Assembly (NCBI RefSeq): GCF_036417845.1
Contig: NC_089979.1
Coordinates: 52,552,275-52,616,274, forward strand
Direction of reading: 5' to 3'
Source: Apteryx mantelli
Lineage: Eukaryota > Chordata > Aves > Apterygiformes > Apterygidae
Length of the DNA: 64,000 nucleotides
Below, one piece after another: positions 13,614 through 25,360 of the stretch (positions are counted from its first letter, which is position 1; each line of letters opens with the position of its first letter). The notes beneath the pieces are model-generated. The model did not search any database. It saw only the letters and a list, made by a program, of their open reading frames with translations, and was not told the origin of the DNA. The position numbers were made by a program, and so were the translations under genes.

Positions 13614-16600
13614 GTGAGCTCCCACACGAGGGCTGTGGCTCAGGAGCTATGCACTTTTCAGCTGGCAGTTAAACTGTCAAAATAAGGCATACTTGGGCTT
13701 CAAGAAACTTTTTCTTGGCTCTCCACATGGCAGGAGTGTCATCCCTCATGCCTTGCCTGTGGCATGAGGAGCACGCAGCTCAAAGCATGGTCAGAGCGCT
13801 GAAGTCAGCTCCAGATGGCTCTTGTGTGGCCTCTTATATGGTGAACACTCATTTATACTCTCTCTGTACTTGAAAAGAGAGCAATATTCTGGGCTTTTTC
13901 ATCTGGTTTCACAGCCATATGTTCGTTCAGTGTGTTTTATCCTGGCTAGTGTGATGACAAAGGAAATAGTGCAGTAGTCCCTGTGACTGAGGGAAAAGAG
14001 CAGATGAAAACACACATCAGTCTCCTTACCCAGAGTGCCAACTACCACATAGTTATGGAAAATGTAGTGTGCATGATTTTGCTGCATGTGATGGGAAATG
14101 AAAAAATATATCACTATGTCATTTTAAAAAGTGTACCTACAGAGTTGAAGCAACCATGAGCGATGCTGTGCAGATGGTTTTCTCCTGCCAGGGAGAAGTG
14201 TATGGGGCCAGAGTCTTTTCATCTGTCATATATATAACCTAAGATTTACAATTGGAATCAGACTTGAAAATGTAAATGGATTTTCAATTGCAGAGTCTGC
14301 TCCATCATAATGGCTTTCATTCAGAGCTTTGTCTGGATAGAAAAACAGCAGTTTTGCCTGTGTTTTTTTCTTGTCTTATTTTATTTTTAGACTGTTCTCA
14401 TATGTAAAATAACAGGAGATGGATGTAGACAGGGAGACCTCATGGTGATGTCTGCTAAATAAAGTGGTCCCAGTAATACTTGAGTGAGACTATGCTTAAA
14501 GTGTTTTCTTCCTTATTTAACAGTGCAAACACACAGAAGGAGAGAGTTGGTTTCAGCCAGTGAAGAGTCCTGGCCAGGACTTTTGACTATCTGCCCACTC
14601 CCAAATATGGCAAATCTGGATAAAATGGGATGTAGAGGTCTGAGCTGCCTTTGAAATTTGCTTTGTGTTTGAAATCCCTAACTGGTGACTGTTGTGAGTC
14701 CCCAGGTTTTGCCACTTAAAGTCAAAAAAATGGGGAAAGCTGGGGTCCATTCTTTTAAAAATCCCACCTTTAAAATTCTTACCCGAGAAAAGCACTTGGT
14801 GGATTGTAGCACATGGGTATTCAGAGCTGAACTGTCCCTGATTTGCTAATTCAACAGTTTTCTATGTTTTTGAAAACCAGACTACCTTCTTTATGTTTCA
14901 ATAATTCCTCTTTTTCCACATCTGTATCTTGATACTGCTGTTTATTACTATTATTAAAGATGCATGTTTGACTATTCATAAACTGCACCTGTTCAAATGG
15001 AGATCTCAATGAGAGTGTAGTACTAAAATAGGAGTTATGGATCCAAATACCATTGTGGACCCATTTCCCAGAGCATACTCTGTTTTGTTGCTTGGAGACC
15101 TGCTGCATATTCTTGCTTTAATCTTTCTTCCAAAGTCTAGCTCTGCAATTCTAATACAGCTGGAATGCTAGAAAAAATTCTGTGTTTCAAAACTTGTGTA
15201 GGAGGAAAAGGATGCAAAGGAAAAACAACCAACCAACAAAACAAAAGCCCCAACCCAACTCCCTGGAGACTTGGAACCACCAGGAATTTTTGTTTGTGCT
15301 GGGAAAGTACTACATGACTTCAGGCACCAACTGAATGACACACATCTCACAGGCCAAGGATATCATCTTTCACAACTGAGAATGGGAATTGTAAGAACTG
15401 TGACAGTGCCCTATTATATTGTTTCTGAGAAGAGAGTGTCTCTGCGGTTGATCTTACTAGAAACCATGACGAGAATATCAGGGTTCATTTCCATTCTCAA
15501 TCATTCTCCATCTATTTCTGTCCTCCTACAGTTCCTTTGAAACACTACAGGGCTGCCCCTGTCCTTCTGACAGACAGCAACAAGGCCATAAATGCGGTTA
15601 AGTTTGTTTCCATAAGCAGATACCACTAAGCTGTCTACTGTTCAAATGTCAGTTCATGCTGTTCTCACAGGAGTTAATCCAGGAACATTTTTTTTGCCTG
15701 TGTTCCCTGTGATAGTGGGATACTGCAATGCCAGGGGATGTTTTTGTCTGATTTCCACCTCCAGACTTTTATTTTGACATTAAGAAAAGAGTGGACAAAA
15801 ATACATATTTACCATTCAGAAAAATAATTTATCATCTGTTTTGTATGAATGCGGGTAATAGAGCTGGAATTAAGGAAACATTATCTTTGCAATATGCCCA
15901 GACTTCTGAATGAGAGGGATTCCGGAAGAAACCTCTTCCAAAGTCACATTTACAGACTTGTAGCTTCCACCAGTAGGACTTCTGACAAGGATGGCAAGAG
16001 CATGACTGCGAATGCTGGGAGTCTGGAAGCAATTCTCAGTGTCTGGAACCACACAGATGTCTGCGCCTCAGATTTGTGTCTGGGCAAGACACATATATCA
16101 GAAAAAGTAACTAGCAGAAGTTACATGATAATCTCTGAATCAGAGATTTTTCATCTTGAAGATCAAGGGTCTAAATCTGACCTCAACTGAGATTCAAGAA
16201 CACTGCTCTGATGTAAAACCAGACTAAATGTGCTGAAGCTCAGACCTACAGGCTCATTTCTCAAACACTTTATAAAACATGGCCCTACCTTATAAGAAGA
16301 AACACTTCTAACCTATTCTAATTCAATGGGAAAACATCCTCCATACGTGTTTTGTTGCTTTTTATCATCTAACAGTACTAACAAGGAAACAGTATCAAAA
16401 CTTCCACCATTCAGTGGAAGCACGGCGTGTCCTTAGATAATCTTTTGCAAAGTTAGACCGTGGTATCGGAGCCAGGCTCTGCCATGGGGCTCCTCTGATT
16501 GTCAGAGGAATGTATTTGTTCCCATCTGTCCCTTAGTGTGTCTCGAGATGAATAGCTCCAAACTGACCACTGTGGTTACGGTGACAATCCCAGGAAAGAA

Positions 16601-17689
16601 GATATTTAAGCTGAAGGACAGCACTGGAACAAGAACACGTGTCTAAACTGGACATAATTGCATTCACACTGGTTATTAAAAGAAGTTTCCTAATTAAGTT
16701 CTTGAAGAGTAGCCAAAATGATAAAGGGGACAACCTCCTCCCCCAATTATTTTAAAGATAGAACTTCATACATTTTTTTTGAGGATTTAATGACGTTGGA
16801 CTGCAGAGAACCAGAGAAGTCAATAGTCTCAGCAATCCTTTAACTTGCTTTCCTCTGATCAAGAGGTCTCTTCATAATTTAGTGTCATTTGTTACCTCTT
16901 ATCCACACAAGAGATTGAACACAACTGGGCTAATGTTGCTTTGCTGTGATCGCACTGAAGTCTGCTCTGCAAAACAACAGCAGAAAAGGCAGTCTCACAT
17001 ACACCATTCTGTTTAATTTAGTATTGAAAATAAAACAACCCCCCCCCACCAGCATTAAGGTGTACGAAAATTAGTTTGCTCTATGCTAATGTTGGTTTCA
17101 TTGGAAAAAACAGCCTCTAAAAATCACCTCCCTGAAAAAATAGACTACCCAAATCTGAATCGTACTTTTGAAAATCTAAGAAGACTGTAATCTCTTTTTC
17201 TGTCCAGCCAGAAAATGGGGATGGCAATACTTATATACCTCTGGGATGCACTTTGGATAAAAAAATCCTAACCACATGTAAAATATTCTCAAAGAAAAGC
17301 ATTATTTGCCTAGTGATTTGCTCTTATTGTTCTGAAATTAAAATAAAAAAAATCTCCACACAAATTTTGGAGCATCACACAGTTTATTTTGAAAAAAAAA
17401 TCAAAGGATGTTTTTTTTCATCTCTGAGCCAGATGGAAAGAAAAAACAAACGTATTCCATCCTAAGAAAGGAAACACATGAGAACTTTAAAAAATTTTTA
17501 GCCAAGCTTTTTTTTTTTTTTTGCAATAAACTCCATGGAAAAAGTGAGGTGGAGACGGTGACTGAACAAATGGCCTCTGGTCTTAGGAAGACCTGGCTTC
17601 TGGGGTACAATGGTTTTGTCCTCATGGCACAAAGTTTTCCTGTGTATAGACGCCCAAATCAGCCCTGAGAACGTGGGTGAGCACTGACA
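13614..17689. other. Intergenic: no gene recognised
   Basis: AT-rich sequence with short chance frames only. Contains a C homopolymer at 17039-17047 and A/T runs near 17390-17410 and 17510-17522. Nothing else recognised. Confidence 0.6.
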
Positions 17690-17699
17690 GCAGCCTTGC

Positions 17700-18180
17700 T
17701 GCGGTGGTGGCCTCCTTCTCCGTGAGCCTGCTGGGCTATGGGGAAGCAGGGCAGAGCACCAGGCTCCTGCAGCTATCCCGCAGCTGGTCCCTCAACCAGC
17801 TCTTTCAAGGTGAGCTCAGACGTCCACACACATCAGCACATGGAAGCTGCTGAGCAGCGCTCGGGCCCCCGCACACCAGGTCAACGTGATGTTCACCGAG
17901 GAGCAAACATCTCGCAGAAGCATCCGCGGAGGCAAGGAGGGAAAGAAAAGCAAGGCTGGAGCTGTGGGCTGGAGACACTGTTCCCGTTGGACGCTGCGAC
18001 TGCGTGAGAGACTGTGCTTTCCACTGAGGAAGCCACACGGGGCCTTTGAGTGGTTTTGTTTTCTCACACATGGATAAACTCAACATCCTCCACAGCCTTT
18101 CCCCCACTTACTGCCGAGCAGTTGCCTTTGACAGCCAGCGGCCGCCCTCCGCCTGGCTCCTCCGCTCGCCAGTGATCACA
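17700..18180. promoter_or_regulatory. CpG-rich block, candidate regulatory region
   Basis: This roughly 480-bp stretch is GC-rich and holds many CpG dinucleotides (for example CCGTGAG, CAGACGTCC, AGCGCTCGGG, ATCCGCGGAGG, TGGACGCTGCGACTGCG and a NotI-like GCGGCCGC near 18140), while the flanking sequence is AT-rich and CpG-poor. It lies about 3.5 kb beyond the COLEC12 3' end and abuts an ATTA-rich block. It could be a small CpG island of an unannotated transcript or an enhancer. No coding sequence is recognised in it. Confidence 0.4.
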
Positions 18181-18283
18181 GACTAATCCCTGCTACTTGC
18201 TAAAAACAGAGGAGCTATTTGCCAAGAATGGAAAATCAAAAGAGGAGCCCAGCCATTTGAGAGAGAAAGAGAAACAGCAAGAT

Positions 18284-18338
18284 TAGATTAGCCATTATAA
18301 ACAGCCAATTTAAATTAGACACAATAATGGCTAATCTA
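18284..18338. repeat. Perfect 15-bp inverted repeat in ATTA-rich sequence
   Basis: Left arm TAGATTAGCCATTAT (18284-18298) and right arm ATAATGGCTAATCTA (18324-18338) are exact reverse complements with a 25-base spacer. Each arm includes TAAT/ATTA and CCAT cores. The arrangement could form a cruciform or hairpin, or present paired homeodomain-type sites. Confidence 0.85.
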
Positions 18339-18376
18339 GGGACTCATCGTGCTCCATTGAAATCGAGGCATCACGC

Positions 18377-18389
18377 GGGGGGGGGGGGG
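18377..18389. repeat. G13 homopolymer
   Basis: Thirteen consecutive G followed by T and GAGGGGG, in the transition between the inverted repeat and the downstream AT-rich block. Confidence 0.85.
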
Positions 18390-18589
18390 TGAGGGGGCAG
18401 GGACACCCATTCAAGGTGTTTTGCATTCTTCTGTGCAGATAGTGGACTTTAAAAGGGGACTCAGAGGCATTTTGTCTTTTGTTCAGCTTAGCCATTTAAG
18501 AGCATGTTTCTAGCATCTAGATGCTGCAAGAACAGTGTACTAAAACTGCAATTAAGAGGTAAAATAGCCACAGTCATGCTTAGAAATAG

Positions 18590-18860
18590 CTGTGAGAGGA
18601 TAGGCTTTAATTACAATAATTTGTTTTTCATTTATTTGATTTTTAATACCTCTGAAATGCCTCTGAGCCGTTGTACACACCAATCGACACGTGTCATTTG
18701 GTCACACAAGTATGCACAGAATAAACAAGATTCACTTCTATGTCACTGCTTAGTGCTTCCTTTATTGGCACAATTGCAGGTATTATTTATAGACATCAAA
18801 GAGGGTTGAAAGTTTGAAGATTATAAATTTTAATCAGCTGAAGGTGATTCATAATAAATT
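18590..18860. promoter_or_regulatory. ATTA-rich block, candidate conserved non-coding element
   Basis: Dense homeodomain-like cores (TTTAATTACAATAA, TTTAATCAG, AATTAATGAG) are interspersed with CACGTG-like and CAATCG elements and no open frame of note. This composition is typical of developmental enhancers, but I cannot test conservation, so the call is inference from sequence texture. Confidence 0.25.
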
Positions 18861-20479
18861 AATGAGATGAGTGAGAAACAATATTAAGAAATCCAGCACT
18901 GGATGATGTAAGGCACAGTGACTTTGCACCTTCTCTCCCTTCCCCTCCGCTTCATGCAACAGGCGCAGAGCTCGCCAGGGAGGGAAAACATGCTCTCAGC
19001 GGGCTTGCATGTAGGTTGATGTAAAACATGGAAAAGAGCGATGGAGGTGCGTATTCAACATGCCAAGTTACAGTATATATGCATACGAAGCCAAAACTCT
19101 AGCTAGGACAAAATAATCTCCTATCACTTAAAACTTTCCACACAACCTGCGTTATTGTTCAAACCATCCAGCAAGCAGATTTCACAGGGACATTTTCCAG
19201 ACCCCATGCAGCAGCTCTGACTTCCACGACAACTTCTTGGCCTTCTCTGGGGTCCTGCTTGCATCCCTGCCAATCCCTCTCCTTTCCGTGACAGTTTCTT
19301 GAGCTGCCTTAACACGCTCCCAGCTCTCGCAGTGATTTCAATCTTTGTTGCCATTTGACACCTCCTTTTCCCGCTTGCAGGAATACTGGATCAGAAAGAT
19401 GGTCTGCCTCAGCCTGCCTGCCTGTTCAGGCCAGATTTTAAGGATGACTGAACACGCCAGGCATGCAAACAGAGCGTCCATCTCAGGCCAGTTTTGCCTA
19501 ACACCTACTCGCTTTGCTTCCAACGTGTGAACAGGCTGTTCGAGACCAGGCACATTTTGTTTCTCAGTTATATATTAGAACAGCGTTATATATAATTACA
19601 CGCCAGAGTTGAAATTCACTTTGAAATAAGTATTTAATTCGTAAACATGTCACGTCCATAAACTGTCCTCATTCAGTGATTATTTCCATGCTAAGGCCAG
19701 ACCACTGCCCACAGTTTAGCATAGCTGCTATGCAAGTTTTCAACAAGTTAAGCGGGCATCGCTGATAAACGCTCCAGCCATTTTTGTAGCCTTACGTAGT
19801 CATACGTCCAGCTATAGCTGTTGGTCATGACTGCATAGCGAACCTCTTCAGAGGGACTGGAGGGCGTTAGATGACTCTCAGATTATCCTGTCTTTAGATG
19901 TACCAACACTCCCACTGCTGAAGGAAGAGAAAGATAGTGTCTTTTGGTTAAGCACAGAGCTAGGAAACAATACATCTGGGGCTTGAATGGAGGTTTTCAT
20001 GAGCTTCTTCGGTGGACATAAGTCTAGCACTTCAGTAACAAGCAGGAAGAACTTCATTTAACTTGGTAGATGCTCAGAATTTACCTAAATATGCCAGCAT
20101 TCAAAATGAAGATAGCAGTGCTTTTCCGAATCAGTGTGGTTCTGTGAAGCTCCATTCACCGAGGTTTGTGAGACTCTGGGAATGCAAGTAATACTGTTGT
20201 ACCTCTTTATCTAAAAAGAGCAGTTTAAAATTGTCTCTACAGGCACTTGTGTAAGTATGTATGTAAACACTACAGCATGCATCTACACACAACTCTTAGG
20301 TACAGCATGACAGAGTGTATGGTATAATCATGTTGTATTCAGAACCTCAAGAAAAAGCAAAAAAGAAAAGTCTCAGGAAATCCACTGTGTTTCCAAAAAA
20401 GCCCTGCCTCCAAGACAGCTCCGCTTCACTGGCCTTTCACTTTTAATTAAATGTATGCAATTTTCATTTTGTTCCTTTC

Positions 20480-20956
20480 TTATATCTCATACGTACCACA
20501 AGATAGATTCCCAAACGTAACTTTTTGGGTATTTTCTTGAAGTAAATTATAGCTAGTATTAAAAAGTCCCCCCGAAACAAACACTGGAGGGAGTGCAGAA
20601 TTCAGCGATGCAGCAGTCTTTACTTGGTTGTTCTTGGGAGCAATATCTGAAGTCCAAGATCTTGTCTCTTTCCAACAGAGCTGGAGTATTTCAACAAGCT
20701 TATCCGCATTCAGCCAAGGTAAATGAGAGGTCAGGAGGCGATGCAAAAACAGCTCTCTTTCAGAGGAAGCCAAAACGACTTCCTTCATGGTGTAGCGGGT
20801 GGCCATACACAGAGTGTAAAAACTGGGAACCAAGAACAGGGTTTCTGCTAATGAACTTGAACTGGCTGCTAATTTTTTAATTCCTGATAAGCTGCGCTGC
20901 TGCCTAGATGACAGCTCATGGGACGGAGGAGGAAACTGCCTGGGTGATAATATCAT
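20480..20956 (-). other. Unexplained open frame, 158 codons from ATG
   Basis: The frame stays open for 212 codons upstream to 21118, with the first ATG at 20956, and lies just beyond the COLEC12 3' end on the same strand. The translation (for example NADKLVEILQLCWKE) matches no family I know. There is no signal peptide, membrane helix or clear motif. A frame of this length can occur by chance in a window this size. It is recorded as an observation and not as a gene. Confidence 0.15.
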
Positions 20957-21331
20957 CTCATTAGCCACACTGCATTCTGTTTGGTAGCATAGTTTATTTT
21001 CTAGTTTGTTTGGGAAAGACGTACTGGTCCAAGGAAATAATGAGATCAATTTACAAAGCACTTTAGAGAAATGCAAGTTGATTAGACTTTTCTGAGTATG
21101 GCATGTTTTTATTACCAAATTTTTAAATCTATCTTAGAAAGAAACATATTTCAGCATGTGCAGCTCTTTTGCTTCTGTTCTTATAAAATTCTTCATCTGG
21201 GCAGCATCTATTATTAGGGTAGAACTCCCCATGAATATGGAGAAGGAATGAAAACATTTCAAAATCATTGTAAGAAGTAAGTGATTTACTTCTGTGGCAT
21301 TTTTTTCAAGAATGGAAGGAAGACAGAAAGG

Positions 21332-21380
21332 CAAGGAAGGAAGGAAGGAAGGAAAGAAGGAAGGAAGGGAGGGAGGAAAA
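21332..21380. repeat. (GGAA)n purine repeat
   Basis: Imperfect GGAA/GGGA tetranucleotides over about 49 bases. On the minus strand this is a CCTT pyrimidine tract directly downstream of the distal COLEC12 poly(A) signal. Confidence 0.85.
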
Positions 21381-21383
21381 GCT

Positions 21384-21389
21384 TTTATT
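21384..21389 (-). terminator. Alternative distal poly(A) signal AATAAA
   Basis: The minus strand reads CTAATAAAAGC, a second canonical hexamer 264 bases beyond the first. A pyrimidine (CCTT)n tract follows immediately downstream on the minus strand. It could serve as a distal cleavage site for COLEC12; nothing in the sequence decides between the two. Confidence 0.3.
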
Positions 21390-21629
21390 AGCATGGTCTT
21401 TGCATAGTACCCTGGTGGAACACCGACTGTGATCAGAGCTATAATGAATATCTAGTCCTTAGTCAACTTCATTGTTACACACACAGACTAGACTGCATAC
21501 AATAAGGAAAACGCTATCTAACATCTGCCTTAAAAGTTATTTAACCAGAGCAGTTCATCTGGGAAAATACAAATATTTCTAACTGGAAAAATATTTCTCT
21601 ATAGCTGAGTTAGGCCTGATAGCAAACCT

Positions 21630-22244
21630 TAATGAATTATTAGTACCTTTATTGTTTTCTTTGGCTCCTGTGCACTATATTTGTAAAAAAAAGTCAGTAA
21701 AAAAGAGAACAATCGTAAAAAGCAAATATTTTGTACAAAAATACAAAGTTTTAAAAGCTCTTAAAAGTATATTCCATATTATTGATAAGAGTTGGACTAT
21801 ATATATATATTTATATAAAATCTATATATTCGTGTATCTGTATAATTTTCCTACATTTGGGATTTTAGCAAATGAACATACTGTTTACACAGTTGCTTTA
21901 TATGTTTTTCTATAAATGAATGACCAACAGTCTTACTCAGATTGACAGAACGTCTTTTCTCAAAATACAAAGTTACTTATGTATGTGGTTACTGGTTGGG
22001 AAGAAAATCTATAACTGAATTAGTCCAACTGTATTTCTGATAAGCTCCTGATGTTGTGGGTTGAAAGCCCTGGAATAATTGCAGGATACTGAAGAAGAGT
22101 TGCTGCTGAATTCCATTTAAACCAGTTTTCAGTGCTTGCTTTAACTCTTTTAATTTCGGTAGGAGATGTTGATCTCTCCCAGGATCTTTCTTCTTCTTTA
22201 AGGAAATTTCCATAATATGTAGGTATCTGTAAATTCACAGCCTC
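21630..22244 (-). other. COLEC12: COLEC12 3' untranslated region (inferred)
   Basis: AT-rich sequence downstream of the TAA at 22245-22247, running to about 20 bases past an AATAAA signal. At roughly 600 bases it is close to what I recall of the mammalian 3' UTR. It includes an (AT)n run with TATTTATA near 21799-21816. The end is inferred, since a second AATAAA lies further on at 21384-21389. Confidence 0.55.
21648..21653 (-). terminator. Candidate poly(A) signal AATAAA for COLEC12
   Basis: The minus strand reads CAATAAAGG, a canonical poly(A) hexamer about 600 bases after the COLEC12 stop codon. It is the first canonical hexamer I saw downstream of the stop. Cleavage would be expected some 15-25 bases further, near 21630. 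Confidence 0.5.
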
Positions 22245-22264
22245 TTACACTCCAAATATTTGTG
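22245..22264 (-). CDS. COLEC12: COLEC12 exon 9: last six codons and stop
   Basis: The coding part of the inferred terminal exon. A long pyrimidine tract (22270-22312 on the minus strand) leads to a CATACTATAG acceptor. The next 20 bases complete an alanine codon and read QIFGV then TAA. With exon 8 this gives the C-terminus CEKDMDKAQIFGV, nine residues after CEKD. Human COLEC12 also has nine residues there (ending VLSSAL), and its last intron is, as I recall, at the same codon phase. The length match and the strong acceptor support the call, although the six residues themselves are not conserved. A transcript would confirm it. Confidence 0.75.
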
Positions 22265-23507
22265 CTATAGTATGAGAGAAAAAAGAAAAACAAATGGAAA
22301 AAAAAAATGTAAAAAGCCTGTGACAATTAAATGCTTTTCCAAAAAGGAAGCTTACTGAGATCAAGGTATCTTAAAAAATTTAAGGGAACTCCTATGCAAG
22401 TTCTGTAAGTGTAGGAAGAGAATTATCTGTAAAGCATGAAGTTTTGCTAAAATAACAAATTTATATAGGAAGGGAAGAGCACCTTACACTGTTACAGGCT
22501 GTCCTTCACTCTAGACACCCACATGGAGTTATACACACACAAAATGCATTTAAAACTGTTTTTGTTTTGGTTTTGGGGGGACTTTTTTGTGGATGGGATG
22601 TAATTTTGGCTCTAGCTAACAGTTCCAGTTGCCTTTCCTGCAATTCAGCCTACGTATTTGCAACTGGAGTACCCAGGCACTCTTGGCAAAACCATTTTAA
22701 AACAGGTTGTACTTAGGACATAATGTTTTAGGCAGAGCACTGCCAAGAACACAAATGCTACCTAGCTCTGTGCTGGCTGGTCTGGGCTCTAAGCAGGCAT
22801 GTAAACCACCTACGCTTTATGGTTGCAGAAATGCCTTTAAAAACAGAAAGAGATTCCCTGTGGCAATCACCAGGGTGACTGATCGGCCACATTGGTTGTT
22901 CATAAGTCCATCACCCCAATGGCCATGGTATGCAACAGAGGGTTCACCTAGTGCATGTGGACTGGCCTCAGTCCTATGGGACAACTCCCAGCAGCAGTGG
23001 GAATTTTAAGACTGCCTCAACAGTCACCAAATATTTCTTGTTGCACAAACTCTCAGAATAGGGTCTATTTGTTTTTGGAAGGCTGGTCCTCAAGCCATCC
23101 TGAAGATCATATTTCCCCACTGCACAGCCATTGGGTCTATAAAAACAGCTTGCAGGGTGGCCAGGGTCTGGAGCACACATGCCAAAACATGCCTGACATT
23201 TTGGGCACACTGAAGCTCTCCAGAAGATGGTCAAGATCCAGAGCATGCCATGTTACGGCCACTTTGGAGGCTGGCCTTTCAGAGTGCAATATATCTAGTG
23301 TATGCATTGCACAGAGTATTAGAAAAGCTCAAGTTGGGCTGGAGCTGAGTAGAAGAGGTCTAAGAGTGATGCTCCCTTTTCCTCAGCAACACATTTCTAT
23401 AGCATATGGCCATTCATGTGGATCTTCTCTTCTCTAGCTGTGTAAAATTTACTTGATTTTGACCTGCTACAGGTAGAGTGAAATAATCAAATGAAGTGCT
23501 TGCTTAC
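22265..23507 (-). other. COLEC12 intron 8
   Basis: A 1243-bp intron, GTAAGC to ACTATAG. Its 3' end carries a long pyrimidine tract. The central part (22700-23440) is less AT-rich and contains a plus-strand open frame of 160 codons, which lacks any family signature and looks like chance. No repeat is recognised. Confidence 0.7.
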
Positions 23508-23653
23508 CTTTGTCCATATCTTTTTCACAAATGAAATTGTTAACATCTTCACAGTAAAAGTCATTCCAGAGCCCAGCGTAGATTAACCCAGCACAATCTT
23601 CCCCTGGCCCGTGCCCATGGCTCCAGTTATCAGGTTGCCCGGTTTTCCAGTTT
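23508..23653 (-). CDS. COLEC12: COLEC12 exon 8: ligand- and Ca2+-binding part of the lectin domain
   Basis: A 146-bp exon from a CTCTTTTGTTGAAAG acceptor to an AAAG|GTAAGC donor, encoding about residues 688-737. It reads NWKTGQPDNWSHGHGPGEDC, AGLIYAGLWNDFYCED and VNNFICEKDMDK. QPD (694-696) is the galactose-type specificity motif, and WND (717-719) supplies Ca2+ ligands. The Gly/His-rich loop between them is typical of galactose- and Lewis-type binding lectins. Cysteines 708, 722 and 730 complete the six. Human COLEC12 recognises Lewis X and related glycans, and every key residue is kept here, so the same class of ligand is likely. The reading frame would continue into the intron and stop soon after, so the true C-terminus depends on the terminal exon at 22264. 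Confidence 0.95.
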
Positions 23654-25360
23654 CTTTCAACAAAAGAGCAGTAGATATTATTGCACAACGCAGCCCACAT
23701 GACAGTTTTGCACCACACGAAAATTAACAAAAACATCATGAGATCTGTTCTGAACGGGAAATACACGTTGAAACAAACAATACATGACTCTTGCAGAAAA
23801 TGGAAAACAGATGTATTACAGGGAAGGGAATCTATTCAGCCCCTGGCTGCCAAAGCTCAAAGACCTAAAATTAGACCGGTGAACTTTATTTTAGTTTCTG
23901 AATGTACATGCACATACAATGTTACATGTGCACTGCTCCAAGCCTGCAAAAACCTGCTCCCTTCATTCCTGCCAGCAGATGGTACTAGGAATAGCTGGCA
24001 GGCTCACAAGTGCCGCACAGGATGGCAGCGTACATGGTTGCCTCGGGAGCCATGGAGGCGCTCAGTGCTCCAGCTGCGCTGAGACGGGCCTCTCTGGAGG
24101 CGCAGCAGAGATTTACCTGTTTTACAGGCCCATGGTTGGATGGGAAGTGAACTTTTGGACTAACACATAATTAACAAAGTCTATATACACAGATCTTTTG
24201 AGATCAAAAAGCCTTGATGGTGCAACTTGACAGAGCATGTAAAGACCTCGCAGCAAATGTTTCCTCATCCTGTTTTTGTTTAATAAGTGAGAAATGCTTC
24301 CAACAGCAAGATTTAAAAGCTCCATTTTCTTGAAGAAACAGGTTGTTGAACAGAGCTTGTGATTACTGGCTGATACACTCCACACTCAGCTAAAAAACAT
24401 GCCTGCCTGACAGAGGGTTTGACTAGGCACCTGGGAAGACACACAGCTTTCCGAAATAATTAAATACTTTGAAAATCAGTAACTGACAGTTCTGAGGTTA
24501 CTACAGGGCACCTAAAACCACAGTGTAGTGGAAACCTATTGAAAGTAGTGGCTGAAGTGGGAATCAGTCACAGTGCTGCTATAAAGAGAGAGAAATGAAG
24601 GGAGGGAGGGAGGAAAAGGGAAAAATAGTATGGCTCATTTGAAATACATCTGACTTTTTCCATGTTTCTCATCAAAATGAACACCAGTGAGATCACAGCT
24701 AATCATTTCGTAACATCTGACTGACTGTAGCCTGTTTTTCTGAAGCACAGCATGCTTGGTTCTATAAACTCTTTAGTCCGCTCCTCAGTATTAAAAATTT
24801 GGGTGGTTGCAATCTGTTCCATTTAGGACAAATTAGGTGTAGCCCTACAATTCCTGGAGAGCTGCCAATTCAGTTCTCAGCTGGCCAAAGCTTAGACACC
24901 GTTGTTTCATGCATTTTCCTTATGTTTAATGCTTTCCACTTGGATTTGGGCTTTATCTAAAGGCTGGTCATTTTTTATCAGAACGAGCACTCTGTTTATA
25001 GCCAGTTGTAACGCAAATAAGGAAAATTCAAACCAAGACAGAAAAAATTGTCTGTGCTTCCCATCTCCACTTTGTAATAAAAGTCAGAAGCAAATGTTTT
25101 GGCAAGAAACACTGTGCTGTGTAGTTATGCGATTCTTTCATTCAATATTCAGTTTTCATCCTGGCGAGGAAATATAGTCTTGTGTATGGTGAAAGGAGAG
25201 AGAAAAAAACAGTTCAGTGGCACCCTAAATAAAGAATTATTTCACTGGCATCTATAAACCTCTGGATTCACTGGATAATTTCTAGATGCTGCTTTGAGAA
25301 GTGGCAGTAAGATCAGTAGCATCTGCAGAGAATAAACACCATTGTTCTTTATTTACGTAC
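23654..25360 (-). other. COLEC12 intron 7
   Basis: A 1707-bp intron, GTACGT to GAAAG. It contains a short GGGA-rich purine patch at 24599-24622. No other feature is recognised. Confidence 0.75.

Larger units (their letters stand above)
18861..21629. other. Intergenic region between the ATTA-rich block and the COLEC12 3' end
   Basis: No recognised gene. It includes an unexplained minus-strand open frame (20480-20956) and a GGAA repeat (21332-21380). The remainder shows nothing specific. Confidence 0.55.

Noticed and set aside
22955..23437. 160-codon plus-strand open frame in intron 8
   Set aside because: No recognised domain, low-complexity Ser/His/Gln-rich translation, no splice context, and antisense within a well-defined intron. 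Best explained by chance.
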